Part shown: one piece after another, positions 23,412-36,430 of the stretch
How positions within the stretch are numbered: position 1 is the stretch's first letter
Layout: each line of letters opens with the position of its first letter
Assembly (NCBI GenBank): GCA_025345505.1
Contig: JANVCC010000167.1
Span: forward strand, 628,547-692,546
DNA length: 64,000 nucleotides
Direction of reading: 5' to 3'
Source: Todiramphus chloris collaris
Taxonomy: Eukaryota; Chordata; Aves; Coraciiformes; Alcedinidae
Notes under the pieces: model-generated
Databases searched by the model: none
Seen by the model: only the letters and a program-made list of their open reading frames with translations
Told to the model about the DNA's origin: nothing
Translations under genes and position numbers: made by a program

Positions 23412-24022
23412 AGAATATCCTAGATTGGAAAAGACCATTAAGATCATCGAGTCCAATCATTAGCAGAACACTGACAAGTCCTTAACTAAACCACATCTCT
23501 AAGCAGTATGGCTACATGACTCTTAAATACTTCCAGTGGTGGGGACTCCACCACTGCACTGATCAAGGTGTTCCAGTGCCTGATAACCCAGTCGGTAAAG
23601 AAGTTCTTCCTCATACCCAGTCTGAACTTCCCTTGGCACAACTTGAGGCAGACTCGCCAATGCCAAGTACAGAGGCACAATCACTTCCCGGGTCCTGCTG
23701 ACTACACTATTCCTGATCCAGGCCAGGATGCTATTGGTCTTCTTGGCCACACTGCTGGCTCATGTCCAGATGATTGTCAGTCAACACCCCCAGGTCCCTT
23801 TCTTCCAGGCACTCTCCAGCCACTCCTCCCCCAGCCTGGAGTGTTGCCTGGGGTTGTTGTGACCCAAGTGCAGGACCCAGCACTTGCCTTCATTGAACCT
23901 CAACCGACTGACCTCAGCCCATCGATCCAGCCTGTCCAGGTCCCTCTGTAGACCTTTCCTACCCTCAAGCAGATCAACACTCCCACCCAGCTTGGTGTTG
24001 TCTGCAAACTTACTGAGGGCGT
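23412..24022 (-). mobile_element. CR1 LINE copy with internal deletion
   Basis: The 3' end (GATTGGAAAAGACCATTAAG) runs to CTTGAGGCAGACTCGCCAAT near 23655, where the order jumps directly to the region CTCACCAATGCCAAGTACAG. Compared with the copy at 14562-15080, about 250-300 bp is missing. The upstream ORF2 part then continues to about 24022. Confidence 0.92.
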
Positions 24023-26054
24023 GTTCTGTAATTCATCACTTACTCTGACCTTTATTTTAACAATCATGATCAAGAAACTCTTGTACAGTGTAAAATTTCA
24101 TTTATCCCTCCCTAACAGCGATAGGTTTCACTCACCATTGAACCCAGTTTTCCTCCCACTGAAACAGAGTTTTCTTTAAATACTGGTGTTAGAGGAAGGA
24201 ATCTTTTCAAGATAAGAATCTGTCTTGAATTTGTTGCTGCAGGTTGATTGAAACAGCATATGCCTAGGTCTACCTTTCATTTGCAAAGTGGATTTTTGTC
24301 TCCCTGTCCTCATAAATCACGAGTTGAAGTGTCAACAAAATGTTTGTGTCATTTGGTTTTTAAACGGCCAACCTTTGTGTGTTATTTTTCATCTTTTGAG
24401 ATCATTGAGTATGTTGTATTTCTGCGACGGAAACTTAAAGTTAAAACTCTTGATCTGAAGCTCTGAAAAGAGCAACAAATACCATTGGGCTTTGTGATAC
24501 CACAATCAGTGCTGTCAGCCCCACCAGTAAGAGTGATAGGAAAAGTGAGTACAGGTTGGTAATGCTGGGCAGTGGCTCCAGCCCTGTGGAGAACAGCACA
24601 CACCTAAGTTGTAAGGGCTACACTGTGCTATGGGTTTATGCAAAGGAGGAAAACACTGATTTTTCTGAGGATTATTTATCACCACAACAAACCCCTGCTT
24701 CTGTGCCAGTAATTTCTGTGGGCTTGTGGTGGTCACGTTCCTTCTCTCCTTTGGCCTTCTTCCCTTCCAGCTCAAAGCTGACTTCTTCCAAATACAGTAT
24801 CCACCATGTCAGCAGCGACAGCTGCCTTGTGCTCTACTGAGTCTGCACATCTTTGAGAAGTTCTGCTTCAGAAGTTCTCTTCCATTCCCAATCACAGAAG
24901 TGCATCATCTCTTTCAGCATATGGACTGATAAACTGCATCCTCCATAACATGCGGATTGAGATGCTTTTTTACGTCATGGTTGAGTGTTCTTCAGAGCTG
25001 ATTTGCTGTTGAACGTCACGTGCTACCTAGTGTAGAAAATGATCTGATGATCTCTGACCATTCAAGTGTTACAAGTTATGTTCTGTCTACCAAAAAAACC
25101 CAACCCCCCTCAAATCCCACACTCTGTGCTTAGTGTTTCTTCTTCAAATAACAGCAAATTAACAGCAAATGCTGCCTGATTCTTGAAGTATGAAGCAATT
25201 CCGCTCCATGACATCGGCTTAATTTGTAAACTTCATTGAAATAATAAAATTAGTGCAGAAAGAATGCCCTTTCTGCAATCCAGGAATATTGTTTCGCTGT
25301 CTGGCTGTTACTTTGGGGGAAATTTTCTGCTACAGGACAAATGGATGCACGTGTCATAGCAGAATGGTTGCTTGTCTCCTACCCTTCTGTGACTGACTGA
25401 CTTGCTTGTTCTGTGATCACGTGGGAATAGTAGCCCACAAATGTGAGTTGATTTTTTCTTTCAGTGCATCTTTGAGGTAGGAGCTTCTACTTAAAAAAAT
25501 AAAAAGCAGCAGCACTGATCAGTTTTCAGATATTATTTGGGTTATACAGAGAAAAAGGAGTTATGGTGATAATAAATACAAGGAGACAGGGGCAAGAGAT
25601 AAAATAAAGCTTAATGTTTCAAAAGGCAGTGTCTGGTTTAGAGTAATCTCTCTTCAAGGAAAAAGTCCCCACAGAAGTGAAGGCAAGAGTAATTATTCTG
25701 AAGCAATCTCTCTGAATTAATGAAGTTGCTAAGTTGTGAAATTCAGTGAGGTGTTTTTGATGAAAGCATTCTGCCTTGGAAGGAGAAGGGGGTTGTAAGT
25801 TGTTGGTCACTGTAGCATGCTTCATTGCTACCGGAGTGGCTTTCATAAAGCCTACAAGGTGTTAACGGACATAGTCACTTGTTCTGCATCTCTTTTCTAA
25901 GAGTTAAAATGAGTCAACAGTAGAAATGTAAAGCCAGGAAGATTATGACTGAGGTTTCCTTGGCTTGTACATCCTTTGTACTAGCTGCAAAAGAATATAG
26001 TTCTTGTGTTGAAGATGTCCTGCAAGTAGGACCTCATATGTTCCCAAGGGGGTG
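24023..26054. other. unique AT-rich sequence
   Basis: No coding exon, RNA gene or transposon recognised. Confidence 0.55.
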
Positions 26055-26318
26055 ATGTCCGATGATAGGACAAGGGGTGACGGGTGCCAGCAGGAACACA
26101 GGAGGTTCCATGAAAAGAGAAGGAGAAATTTTTTCACAGTGAGGGTGCCAGAGCCTGGAAAAGGCTGCCCAGGGAAGTTATGGAGTCTCCTTCCCTGGAG
26201 ACTTTCCAACCCTCCCTGGATGTGTTCCTGTGAGGGCTGCCCTGGGTGACCCTGCTCTGGCAGGGGGGTTGGACTCATTGATCTTTTGAGGTCCCTTCCA
26301 ACCCCAACCATTCAGTGA
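26055..26318 (+). mobile_element. CR1 LINE 3' fragment
   Basis: It starts near GATGATAGGACAAGGGGTGA and ends TTGAGGTCCCTTCCAACCCC, ACCATTCAGTG. The ORF2 C-terminus has several substitutions. About 265 bp. Confidence 0.95.
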
Positions 26319-29300
26319 GGTAAAAAGCCTGTCCTGCTTAGATACTGTTGCAAGGTCTATAATAAACCTTAAGTTTCTTATCTGGTGGATATGAAATAGT
26401 GCTATGAATTTTCACTGTTGTTGAGCTCTACAGTGTTCAGTTGTTGATTCACCCAACTTGTTCCCCCGCTGTGATTCCTCTCTGGGAAACCTAAGCCAGC
26501 ATATATTTCATTTCCCATTCTGTGGATATCTCATTGAGCAACTCTGAAGTCACCTTGTGGAAGCTGGACCTTGAACCATGCTGTGAGGAGTGTTCAGGGC
26601 CATCCATATACAAAGGAAATGTGCTGCCCTACATTTTCTTGTGCCTTCCAGAGCAGGTACCCATTCCACGCTGAGCAGAAATGGATAGTTACTGTGGTTG
26701 CTTTTGAAGTGACACTGATCATTTAAAATCCAAGCCAAACCAAGGGGGAAGTGTCCATGCAAAGGCATTTACTCGCAGTGTTGTTAAACTAGATGCAAAT
26801 GTGGTGGAAAAAGTGCTTTGGAGCCAAATGATGGAGTCTTGTTGGCTGTAGCTTCTCTGTATATAAGACAATTATTTGACTTGAAACATTGAGCTCTTCT
26901 GATTGCGTTGTTTAGACCTGTTTCATCATATTACAGTAATTCAAATGCAGTGGCTGTTTAAAATTGTATTTGGCATGTGTCAAGCATCGGCCAGAAGAGT
27001 AAACTACACATACAGGCTCTTCATTAGCAGATAAAACTCTGAAAGTTTTTGAGGTGACAGATCCTGGTTCGTCATGTAGGTGAGCATAACCCTGATTAAC
27101 CGTTCTACCAGTGGAATATAGACTGGGTGATAATAAATCAAAGACAAAATACTCCATAGCAGTATTTTCTATGGCTCTGCTACCAAGAACATCAGAATTT
27201 AACTCAAAATGGTGACAAAAGCATAAAATCATGTGTCTGGGGAAAAAAAAAGGGGGGGGGGGGAGGAAATGGTTTTAACCTGTTCTTGGCTTTGCACCAT
27301 GGTTTGTGACATGGACTTACTCTTCCACGACTGTGTAGAAAGCAGAGTGTGCTTGTGGGTACTGCTTTTGAAGATCTGGAGGTTCTTGAATGTGCAAATG
27401 CTCCCCCGTTTTTTTACTAACACCCAAGGATATTTTCAAGGCTTCCAAGAGCTGTTTGTTCCTTGGAAAGTTTATGCCTTATATCAGATGTGGCACACAG
27501 GACCACTCTTTGTAGAAGACGAAGGGCTTTTTTTGCTTGATATTTGGGCTGTTGAGGTTTGGCAAATGCAATTCCAGTGGCTCTGTTAGTAGTGTGGGAA
27601 CTTGAGTGTACTAGGAAGAGTCACAGTCCTTCAGGATTTGAGACGTTTGTCAGCTGTTGTTTAACAAAAGTACTCACGTTTTTCATATATTCATATTTTT
27701 TTTATGTTTTTCATACTATTCATACCTGTTGAGAAGCCTAGAAGATAGGAAATGATTAACAGTAAAATTTGACATCGTGCTTTTCTTTTTCTTTTTTTCT
27801 GACATGGTGAATTTCTGCCTAGTTCGGAAAAGCTTTACATTAAAGTGTAAAAAGCTACCAAGTAAAACCCATTAAGAATTTTTCTCATATATTTAGTTCT
27901 AAACAACACAACCCAGAAAGCATCAGGTTTTTTTTCTGTGTTTACTTAAAAAAAAAAATGCAACTGCCATTTGATATTAACAGCTTGCAGTGATTTTGCA
28001 GTAAATCCTGCTTGCACCCCTGAGATGAGTACTTCTAGTAGGTTTTTATTTGTTAGGGGAGTAATTACAATTTAGAAATGTTAAAGCTTAGGAGGGGGAA
28101 AAGCTTTTTCAGAAGCAAAAGGATCTGGATTCCAGTTGTATGAGAAATAAGCTGGTTTGTAGCTGCAGAATTTACAGTGTAATCTGCTCACGGCCACAGG
28201 CATCTACTCCAGAACTAAGCCTCTTACATTTTATTTTCTTTTAGAGTAATAGTATTTTTAGTTGTGTGGCTACTGTATTAATATGTAAATACAAACCAAG
28301 GCAGGGATTGAGCATCCTGACTGCAAGCAACTGAAGCAGCTCTCCTTGCTCTGAGCAGAGAAGTGAGATAATACATTTTTCAAGGTCCCTGACAAAGTGA
28401 GTGATTCTGTGATTCTGTCCCTGAGTAACTGTTGGGTTTAAATTGGCTGCCTCAGTTCAGTGGCAAATTAGAGAGTTCTTGGAAAGTTATGGTGATAAAT
28501 ATGAAAGTTTCAGCTGAGCAAGTTATTCCGTAGCCCTGAACAGCTCTTCATATATCTATCGTACAAACTTTCATAAAGGAATGATAAGCATCAGTAGAAC
28601 ACAATATATTTTTTTTTATTGGATAAGGAAAAGCATGGCTAAACATTGTTTTTTACATACTTTTTTCCCTATCAACTCACCCAAACCACAGATTTTTCCT
28701 CTAAATTGAATGGAACTGTCATAGAAATGGCTGTTTACCACAGTGCCATCAAATGAAGGCACCCTGAAACAGGATTTTTATATGGATTTAAGTGTCCTGG
28801 CCTTTCACACATTTCTCCCAAAGTCAGAGTTTTGCTTCTGACTAGGATATTCCTTTTTATTACATGCACCCTTCATTAACAGGGTGATTAACTTGCATAA
28901 CAGAGCAGCATATTAAGAATGAGATCCAGTACCAGACAGCTTATTAGAAATCAATTCCAAACTGTTAGACCTTAGAATATATACTTGAGCAAAACCTACT
29001 CATTTTGTTGATACTGCTTGATCCAGAAAGTGCTTGAGTATTTTTCTTGATGTATTCTGTAGAATGGGTGTAATTTTGACCACTCATACAGTGCCAGGGC
29101 CATCTGTGTTGAATTTGAATTAGGTTGAGAGGTTGTACTCTGACTTTGGAGTGGATTAAAAGTAGTTTTGAAGTGATTCATTACATACCTTTGAGCAGTT
29201 TTACCTCTGACATTTATCTAAGAAACAGCTTTGTATTGAGTTTTCTAATTATTATTTCTTAATTATTTTTTTTTCAGGGGAAGAAAACCAAATTTCTGAG

Positions 29301-29326
29301 GGCAGAATTTTTTCATTCAACTACAC

Positions 29327-29433
29327 TGAGATAGTTTTAAGCATCTTTCTGGAAAAAATAATAAATAAAAGACAAAACATTGAGCAGTTTTAAGCATCTT
29401 TCTGGAAAAATAATAAATGTAAGACAAAACATT
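29327..29433. repeat. two-copy tandem duplication, about 54 bp
   Basis: TTTTAAGCATCTTTCTGG followed by AAAATAATAAAT and GACAAAACATT occurs twice in direct order (29327-29380 and 29381-29433) with few differences. Confidence 0.9.
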
Positions 29434-30862
29434 AAGCTAAGTGCCAGAATACAAAAAAAAAAAGCAGGAAAAAATTAATATATATTGCTTTTACCATTGT
29501 GGTAAAGGTTGCTTTCTTATGGTAAGTAGTATGTGTTTTACTTCACTCACCTCTTTCAAAGTAGTTTTTCTTCCGATTTTAGTAGCCATGGTCTTGTACG
29601 CTTCCCACTGGAGGTTCTCCTTGTGCAAATTCAGAGCTGCTTCCAACATTAAAATCTAAGGTAATGCCTCTAGGAAGTGGTTAGGTTTTATTTTCTCTTT
29701 GAATGGGATATGACCTTAATTATTATTAACCTTATATTATATATTCTGTATATAATAATTATTCTAGTCACACCATTGATTTCCCCCATTATTCCAAGAA
29801 TAATTAAGAGATCATAGACACAACAGGAAAACAGTCTCAGCAGAAGAGGTCTCCTTGTCCATTATTAATCCATTCACAAATTTCACTTCATATTTTATCC
29901 TCTGTCAGGTCTTGAAGCTTCTTGACAAAGAGTGGGTCTCCTTGAAGCCGATATTGGAAATGGCCTGTTGTGCTCTTAGTTAGGTGTGAAAGTTCTTTTC
30001 AAGTTGCTGATAAGCCTGGAGGTCTGATCTTTGAAGACCAGTTTGATAGGATATTTGGACATATATCTCCCAGTCAAAAGTGGCTGCGATTAAAGGAAAA
30101 ATTCAGGCAAATTGCAGCTCTTCTTTCTTGATCCAGCAGAAGAAGGCAAAGCCCACATATCAACTTTGTCAGGTCTTCATTATTTTGTATGTTCAGGATA
30201 CAAAGATGCTAGAATGTAAAGCATGCAGTGTACTGACAATATTCTGTAGCATCTTTATTGTTCTCTTTGTTGTTTATACAGAGCAGAATAGCCAAATTTC
30301 AGTAGAGGAAGAATACAGAAATGAGATAATTACTCAAAGCTTTGGAGAACTGATAGAACTACTGTGATGAGAATATGTATTTTCAGACAAAGGAGAGAGA
30401 AATCCCAGGGCTGTAAATGCATGAATTGATTCAAACATAGTTTCAAACCAGGAAGCATTACTAATTCATACATGTTAATCTTGGAACATTAGTGTTTGTC
30501 AAGAAGACTTTTCAAGTGACAGCTGAATTCATTAATTTCCCCCCTCTCAATTAAGTGGGACAGGATTTAGTTTTATATTTTTTTAAGTTTATATGATTGT
30601 CCTCTTCTGTTAATTTTTTTTTATTGCTGTGAAACTTTCTGTTCCTGAAGCAGCAATAAACATTTCCATTAGCCTCGTGTAGAACAAGCATTGATCTACC
30701 TGCCCATGAAGACTGGGGAAGAGGGACATTTGCTGTCTCCATTGTGCACATGGGATGTATTTGAATGGTAATATCAAATAAACACAAATGCTGGATTTGG
30801 CTCTTGAGATAGAAATATATGTATCTTTTTATAGATCTATATATAAACATAGATATCTATCT

Positions 30863-31050
30863 TTTCAGATCTTTCTTTATAGAGGAGATCTTTCTTTTCT
30901 TTATAGAGGAGATCTTTCTTTTCTTTATAGAGGAGATCTTTCTTTTCTTTTATAGAGGAGATCTATATATATGTATCTATTTTTATAGGTGTACCTTTAT
31001 ATATATGTATCTATCTTTATAAATGTATCTATCTTTATAGGTATATCTGT
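30863..31050. repeat. 24-bp tandem array followed by degenerate TATCTATCTTTATA units
   Basis: Four near-identical 24-bp units contain GAGATCTTTCTTTTCTTTAT (AGATCT in each) to about 30965. The array then grades into TATATATGTATCTATCTTTA repeats. A Phe/Ile-rich open frame across it is repeat read-through. Confidence 0.93.
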
Positions 31051-31342
31051 CTTTCTCTTGCTATTGAGATGATCCCACTTGGGGACTGGGAATAGATTAT
31101 ATCATCTTGTTGAGGAATGTCCTGTGATTCTTTTAAACTCTTCCAGTTTGCAGCCATACTGTGCCAGGTTCAAATCTGATGGTAATTTTGATACAAGGAG
31201 TTCTATCTAAGGTGTCTTCAGCTGACATTTGATTTTTGTTTAAATTGGAACTTGTACTTTCTTATTTCTTTTTCTTTGCTTCAACTCTGGGCTGGTCAAT
31301 GTGACAATGATTTTTCTATTGGGTGAGGTGAAGATTCCTGTT

Positions 31343-31590
31343 ATAGAATCATAGTTATAGAATCGTTATAGAATTATTAAGGTTGGAAATGACCTTCAAG
31401 ATCAAGTCCAACCATCTACTAAATATTATCAGGAATACTCAACCATCTCCTGAAGTGCCACATCTGGATGTTTGTTGAACCCCTCCAGGGATGGTGACTT
31501 TACCCCCTCCCTGGGCAGCCTGTTCCACTCTCTCAGTAAAAAAAAATTTCCTAATATCCAACCTAAACCTTCCTTGGTGCAACTTATATA
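31343..31590 (-). mobile_element. CR1 LINE 3' fragment
   Basis: The low end shows three AGAATCATAG / AGAATCGTTATAGAATTATT tail units, then AAGGTTGGAAATGACCTTCA. It runs to CCTAAACCTTCCTTGGTGCA on the + strand view. About 245 bp, 5' truncated. Confidence 0.94.
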
Positions 31591-33359
31591 GAACTTTCCT
31601 CAGGCTTCACATTTGTCTTCTGAATTGTCAGGAAAAAAAAAAAAAGATTTAATATTGGTTTTAATTTTTTGATAAATAATTAAATATTAATTAAATAAAA
31701 ATGATTTCATTAAATTAAGATTTAAAGACCTCATTGGGCATATGAGGTATTTGCCTGTTGATTAGTAGACCCCATCAAAGAGGTGTTTTCTGAGAAGAAA
31801 GGGACTGGGATGCTTTCTCCAGACAAGTGTCAGCTAGAGAAGCTGCTTAGGGGCAGCATGGTGGGTGTGGGTGCCTGAGACTCTTCCTTGGACCAGTACA
31901 GCAACAGTTCAGGCCCCTCAGGCTCGAAGTTTTCATCTGCCTTCATGACCAAGGAGCCAATTACGTGGACAGTTTGGGAAGGAAAACCAGGTTCCCTAGG
32001 CCAAAAGACTGGTTGTCAAGTTGCCCAGACATTCACTGGGTACCAACATCATGTAGCTTGGAAGGTGAGGGAAGGATTCAAGGATGAGCAGAAAGATTTA
32101 ATGCAGGAGGCTGTATTTGAGAAGTACAGCTACTATTGGTTTTTTTCTGGTCTCTTTTTTCTACTGTCATTGTGTAGTTTCCTCTGTGCTTTCAGTAATT
32201 ACTCTAATAGTATTGATCTAATCCTTGCAGTCTTCAAGGAGCTGTTTGAATAGTAATGAGAGAATCCTTCTGACCCCGGGAGAAAAAGATAAGCCCTATT
32301 AAAAATAAACAATCCTTCTTCAGGAAAGAGATTTGGTAGAAGCATTGAGTGGAAGGGGAAGTTCATGCCTGAAACTGGGGCACATCCTTTGCCCACACTT
32401 TGTTTGAAAGACTAGCTGTTGATAAGGGGGGGAGTGGAATGAAGATGGTGATGGAAAAGCAGCAGCTGAGGAAGAGGCCAAGCCTCAGTTGTATCTTCAC
32501 AGTCCCAGGCAGCATTTCATTTGGGGGCTGTGCCCACTGGACATCTCGGAGGAATTTCATGATTTTCCTCTTGCCTTCATGTCCACTTTCCTCCTCGTAT
32601 TTTAGAGCCTCATAGTTTTGTCTTGCTTGAAAGTAGACCATGTATTTGCTGTGGAGACTTTTTTGGGTTCTGCCATACCAGTGCCTTGATCCTGATGAAG
32701 ATTTGAGATCCAGTTGTGATGTTGGCATTTCCTAGATGGGTTTTCCTCCTGTGATGATAGCGTGATCTCTGGCTTCCCAGATGGATGCCAGCGTGGGCTA
32801 TTACAAGGTGTTCTGTTGTATCAGCACTGTCCTGTTTTCCCAGTTCTTCCCATCCTGGCTGATGATGCTCAAGGTTGGAAAATAAAATCATTGGAAGCAG
32901 GGTAGAGAAATATTGGATGCTTGTGTTTTCACCTAAAGCTCAGATCCCTAGTGAGGGAAGCTGTTTGTCAGTAGCTTCTTGTTTTAGAACTGCTTTAAGT
33001 CGCAACACCATTATCTGAGCATCAGGCCAGGTGGTCATTTGCTTTACACCAACACTCTTCAATGTCTGCAGTGAGGTGGTGTCATCTGGCACTGGAGGAA
33101 GTGTGACCAAGGGTCGTGATGCAGCTGGCTGTGAGTGTATTTTCCTCGTAAAGAAATTATTTTTTATATATATATAAAATACTTCTATTATTTTATAAGC
33201 AGTAAGGACAGCATGATGCATTGTAAAATGTGTTCTACTTCATAAAATTCACCATCGTGTTGCTCTGCCCAAGGTGACTATTAATGGGTACAGTCATGCC
33301 TCTGGAAAGCTGAGGAGGTGTTTATGATGAGAAGCGCATATATAATCCAAAGCATGTCT
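31591..33359. other. unique sequence, no recognised gene
   Basis: AT-rich first 150 bp, then more balanced composition. Two overlapping minus-strand open stretches of 93-121 codons lie at about 32363-32891. They resemble no family I recognise and have no splice or start support, so they are not called as genes. Confidence 0.5.
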
Positions 33360-34166
33360 TGTCTGGACAGACTGGAGAGATGGGCAAAGGGGAACCTAAT
33401 GAAGTTCAACAAGAGTAAGTGTGGAGTCCTACACCTGAGGAGGAGCACCATCATGTACACGTTAGGGGTAGATCTGCTGGGAAGCAGCCCCATGGAGAAG
33501 ACCTTGGTGTCCTAGTGGACAAGAAGTTCTCCATGTGACAGCAATGGGCCCTTGTGGCCAGGAAGGCCAATGGTCTCCTGGGGGGCATTAAGAAGAGTGT
33601 GGCCAGCACATCAAGGGAGGTTCTCCTCCCCCTCTACTCTGCCCCAGTGAGACCTCACCTGGAGTATTGTATTCAGTTCTGGTCTCCTCAGTTCAAGAGG
33701 GACAGGGAAGTACTGGAGAGAGTCCAAGGGAGGCTACGAGGATGATGAAAGGCCTGGAACAGCTGCCTTACAAGGAAAGGCTGAGAGCCCTGGGGCTGTT
33801 TAGTCTGGAGAACAGAAGCCTGAGAGGGGATCTAATTAATGTCTATAAATACAGAAGGGCAGGGTGTCAAGAAGGCAGGGACAACCTCTCTTCACTTGTG
33901 CCTTGTGATAGGGTGAGGGGCAATGGATTCAAGCTCGAGCACAGGAAGTTCCACCTCAATATGAGGAAGAACTTCTTGATTGTAAGAGTTGTAGTGTTGG
34001 AACAGACTCTCCAGAGAGGTTGTGGAGTCTCCTTCTCTGGAGACTTTTCAGACCTGTCTGGATGCATTTCTGGGTGATCTGCCCTAGTTGTGTCCTGCTC
34101 TGGCAGGAGAGTTGGACTCAATGATCTTCGGAGGTCCCTTCCAACCCCTAACATTCTGTGATTCTT
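33360..34166 (+). mobile_element. CR1 LINE fragment, about 0.8 kb with intact 3' end
   Basis: Sense copy from the LMKFNKSKCGVLHLRR region through [19 protein letters not shown] and [36 protein letters not shown], then 3'UTR and tail CATTCTGTGATTCT. A few frameshifts. Relatively young by appearance. Confidence 0.96.
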
Positions 34167-35128
34167 ATATGAATTTGCCTAATCATAAAAGGACTTACAT
34201 TGACTTCTAACATCCACCATCCAGAGCAACACGAGATGGTGAGTTTCACGGTCTGCAAAAAAAAGCAGTGTACGGATAATTCTCTCCTATTGCCAATTAT
34301 CAATCTGTTTTTTGATAATTTAATTACACGTATTATTATTAAAAAAAAAACACCAAACCATCAACAAACAAACCCACAGAAAATCCCCAACCAAACAAAA
34401 AGCACCCACAAAAACTCCAAGCAAACAAAAAGCAAACAAAACAAAGACAGAACAGGGAGGAGTGTTGTCCTTTCCACCTTCTGGTGTGCACTCATTTTAT
34501 GGATCTCCAGCTGATCTCCACTCAGACCTTTTGTAGGCTATAAAAAAGCCTCTCGGTGTAGTTGCTTCATGTCAGGAACCTGTCTGTGCTTTTGACCCTT
34601 CTCACTGCACTTTTCTGTAACTTTTCGACTTGAAAGATCTTAAGATGAGAACCAAAACTACACGTAGTATTCATAAAGTGCTTGTGCCATTTATTTATAC
34701 AGTGATGCAATGAATCTTTTATTCTTCAGTCTTTGATTTCTCAAACTTTCCTAATAAGTGTCAACTTAGGGCTCTTTTTTTTTTCCCTCCCAGTAACACC
34801 AACCATCTCCCATTCCCATGTTGTTTAGAATGTTACTGGCCTGACTTTTCTTTTTAATGTACAAGTGATATGATAAACTTTGTGGTCAAGGCATCAATTA
34901 GTCTAAGATTTTGCAGATGGAACCAAGCCCTCTTTGAAGCCATGGCCTTGCCGAGCATCAGAAAGGATCTAGAGCCCGTTTACAGTTCAACATTCTAACT
35001 GATTTCTTCATCTTCCCGAGCTGGGTAGCAACTCAGGCTGGTTTTATAACCCGATGTAGGGGAGAGCTGCGTGGCACTTGCACATCAGCAGACACACAAG
35101 ATTTCTGTTTGCTTTTCTTCAATTGCAG
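34167..35128. other. sequence just upstream of MAPK10 exon A
   Basis: It contains an A/C-rich low-complexity stretch at about 34340-34450 (AAACAAAAAGCAAAC type). The last 30 bases form the exon A acceptor tract. If exon A is internal, this is upstream intron. Confidence 0.6.
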
Positions 35129-35134
35129 GTATTT

Positions 35135-35200
35135 ATGAGCCGCCATTTCTTGTATTATTGTGGTGAACCTACTCTGGATGTGAAGATTGCCTTTTGTCAG
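35135..35200 (+). CDS. MAPK10: MAPK10 (JNK3) first coding exon, N-terminal residues 1-22
   Basis: Reading from the ATG at 35135 gives 22 codons beginning MSRHFLYYCGEPTLDV and ending in AFCQ. This is the N-terminal extension that, among JNKs, I know only from MAPK10. The exon probably starts at 35129, after a pyrimidine-rich acceptor ending in ttgcag, which leaves 6 nt of 5'UTR. It ends in phase 0 at 35200 with donor CAG|GTGTGT. Compared with human JNK3 as I remember it, residue 3 is Arg instead of Leu and residue 10 is Gly instead of Ser. The start context is weak (T at -3, A at +4). JNK3 is a stress-activated Ser/Thr kinase of the MKK4/MKK7 cascade, best known from neurons, that phosphorylates c-Jun and related targets. 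The extension precedes the kinase fold. Confidence is high because the exon joins in frame with the next one. Confidence 0.93.
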
Positions 35201-35549
35201 GTGTGTGTTCTTTACAGGTAAAACAAGGTACAGTATATATTTGTACTTCATTTTTGCAGTCCCATACCGTAATAAGAGAAAAAAATAGAAGTGAATTTCA
35301 GCAGCTTCCTGCAAGGAACTGGTTATAAGAATGAGAGCAAACCTGAAAAATAGAAGAATGTGTCACAAAAAATGACTTAGCTCTTTCTTAGGAAGCTTAG
35401 TTTGTAGTTTGCTCTTAGTGATTTTTAACTTCGTTTTGACAAAATGTCAGTTCATGCTCTGAGAATTTTTTTTAGGTAAAAATAATAGCGCAGTTTGCAC
35501 ACAGAAAAATGTCCAATAAACTTAATGATGAATCAAACAACGTGACTAT

Positions 35550-36430
35550 TCATAGGATCATAGAATGGAAGGGCTTGTAAAGGACCTCTGGAGCTCATCA
35601 AGTCCAACCCCCCTGCCAGAGCAGGGTCACCCAGGGCAGCCCACACAGGAACAGATCCAGAGGGGTTGGAAAATCTCCAGAGAAGGAGACTCCACAACCT
35701 CTCTGGGCAGCCTCTTCCAGGCTCTGGCACCCTCACACCAAAGAAGTTTCTCCTTATGTTGGTTTGTGACCATTGCCCCTCGTCCTATCCCACGGCACCA
35801 CTGACAAAGCCTGGCCCCTTCTACTTGACCGCCAGCCCTCAGATATTTGTAACCATTCCTAAAATCCCCTCTCAGGCTTCTCTTTTCCAGGCCAAACAGC
35901 CCCAGGGCTCCCAGCCTTTCCTCATAAGAGAGATGTTCCAGTCCCTTCATCATCCTCGAAGCCTCCCTTGGACTTTCTCCAGTATTTCCCTGTCCATCTT
36001 GAACTGGGGTGCCCAGAACTGGGCACAGTACTCTAGATGTGGTCTCACCAGTGCAGAGCAGAGGGGGAGGAGAACCTCCCTTGACCTGCTGGCCCCACTC
36101 TTCTCAATGCCCCCCAGGAGACCATTGGCCTTCTGGCCACAAGGGCGCATTGCTGTCCCATGGAGAACTTCTTGTCCACTAGGACACCAAGGTCCTTCTC
36201 TATGGAGCTGCTTTTCAGTGGCTTTATCCCTAACCTGTACTGGTGCATGCTGTAATTCCTCCCCAGGTTGTTGAACTTCATTGTGTTCCCCTTTGCCCAG
36301 CTCTCCAGCCTGTCCAGGCCTCACTGGATGGCAGCACAGCTCTGGTGTGTCAGCCACTCCTCCCAGCTTCATATTACCAGCAAACTTCTGAGGGTCCACT
36401 CTGTCCATTCATCCAGGTCATTGATGAAGA
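35550..36430 (-). mobile_element. CR1 LINE fragment, about 0.9 kb, antisense to MAPK10
   Basis: The 3' tail (ATAGGATCATAGAATGG) lies at the low end, 350 bp downstream of exon A. Minus-strand frames show [54 protein letters not shown] and [15 protein letters not shown]. Frameshifted. The longest single copy in the gene. Confidence 0.96.

Larger units (their letters stand above)
26319..31342. other. 5-kb mostly unique AT-rich stretch
   Basis: It holds an A9/G12 run at 27243-27263, a possible CR1 tail remnant at 28399-28420 (GTGATTCTGTGATTCTGT), a ~53-bp tandem duplication at 29327-29433 and a short tandem array at 30863-31050. No exon or RNA gene recognised. Confidence 0.6.

Noticed and set aside
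28399-28420. GTGATTCTGTGATTCTGT as a CR1 copy
   Set aside because: Only the tail octamers are present; no CR1 body upstream, so it was not listed as an element.
32363-32891. Two overlapping minus-strand frames (121 and 93 codons)
   Set aside because: No recognisable family, no splice sites supporting them, and length is possible by chance in 64 kb. A protein search would be decisive.
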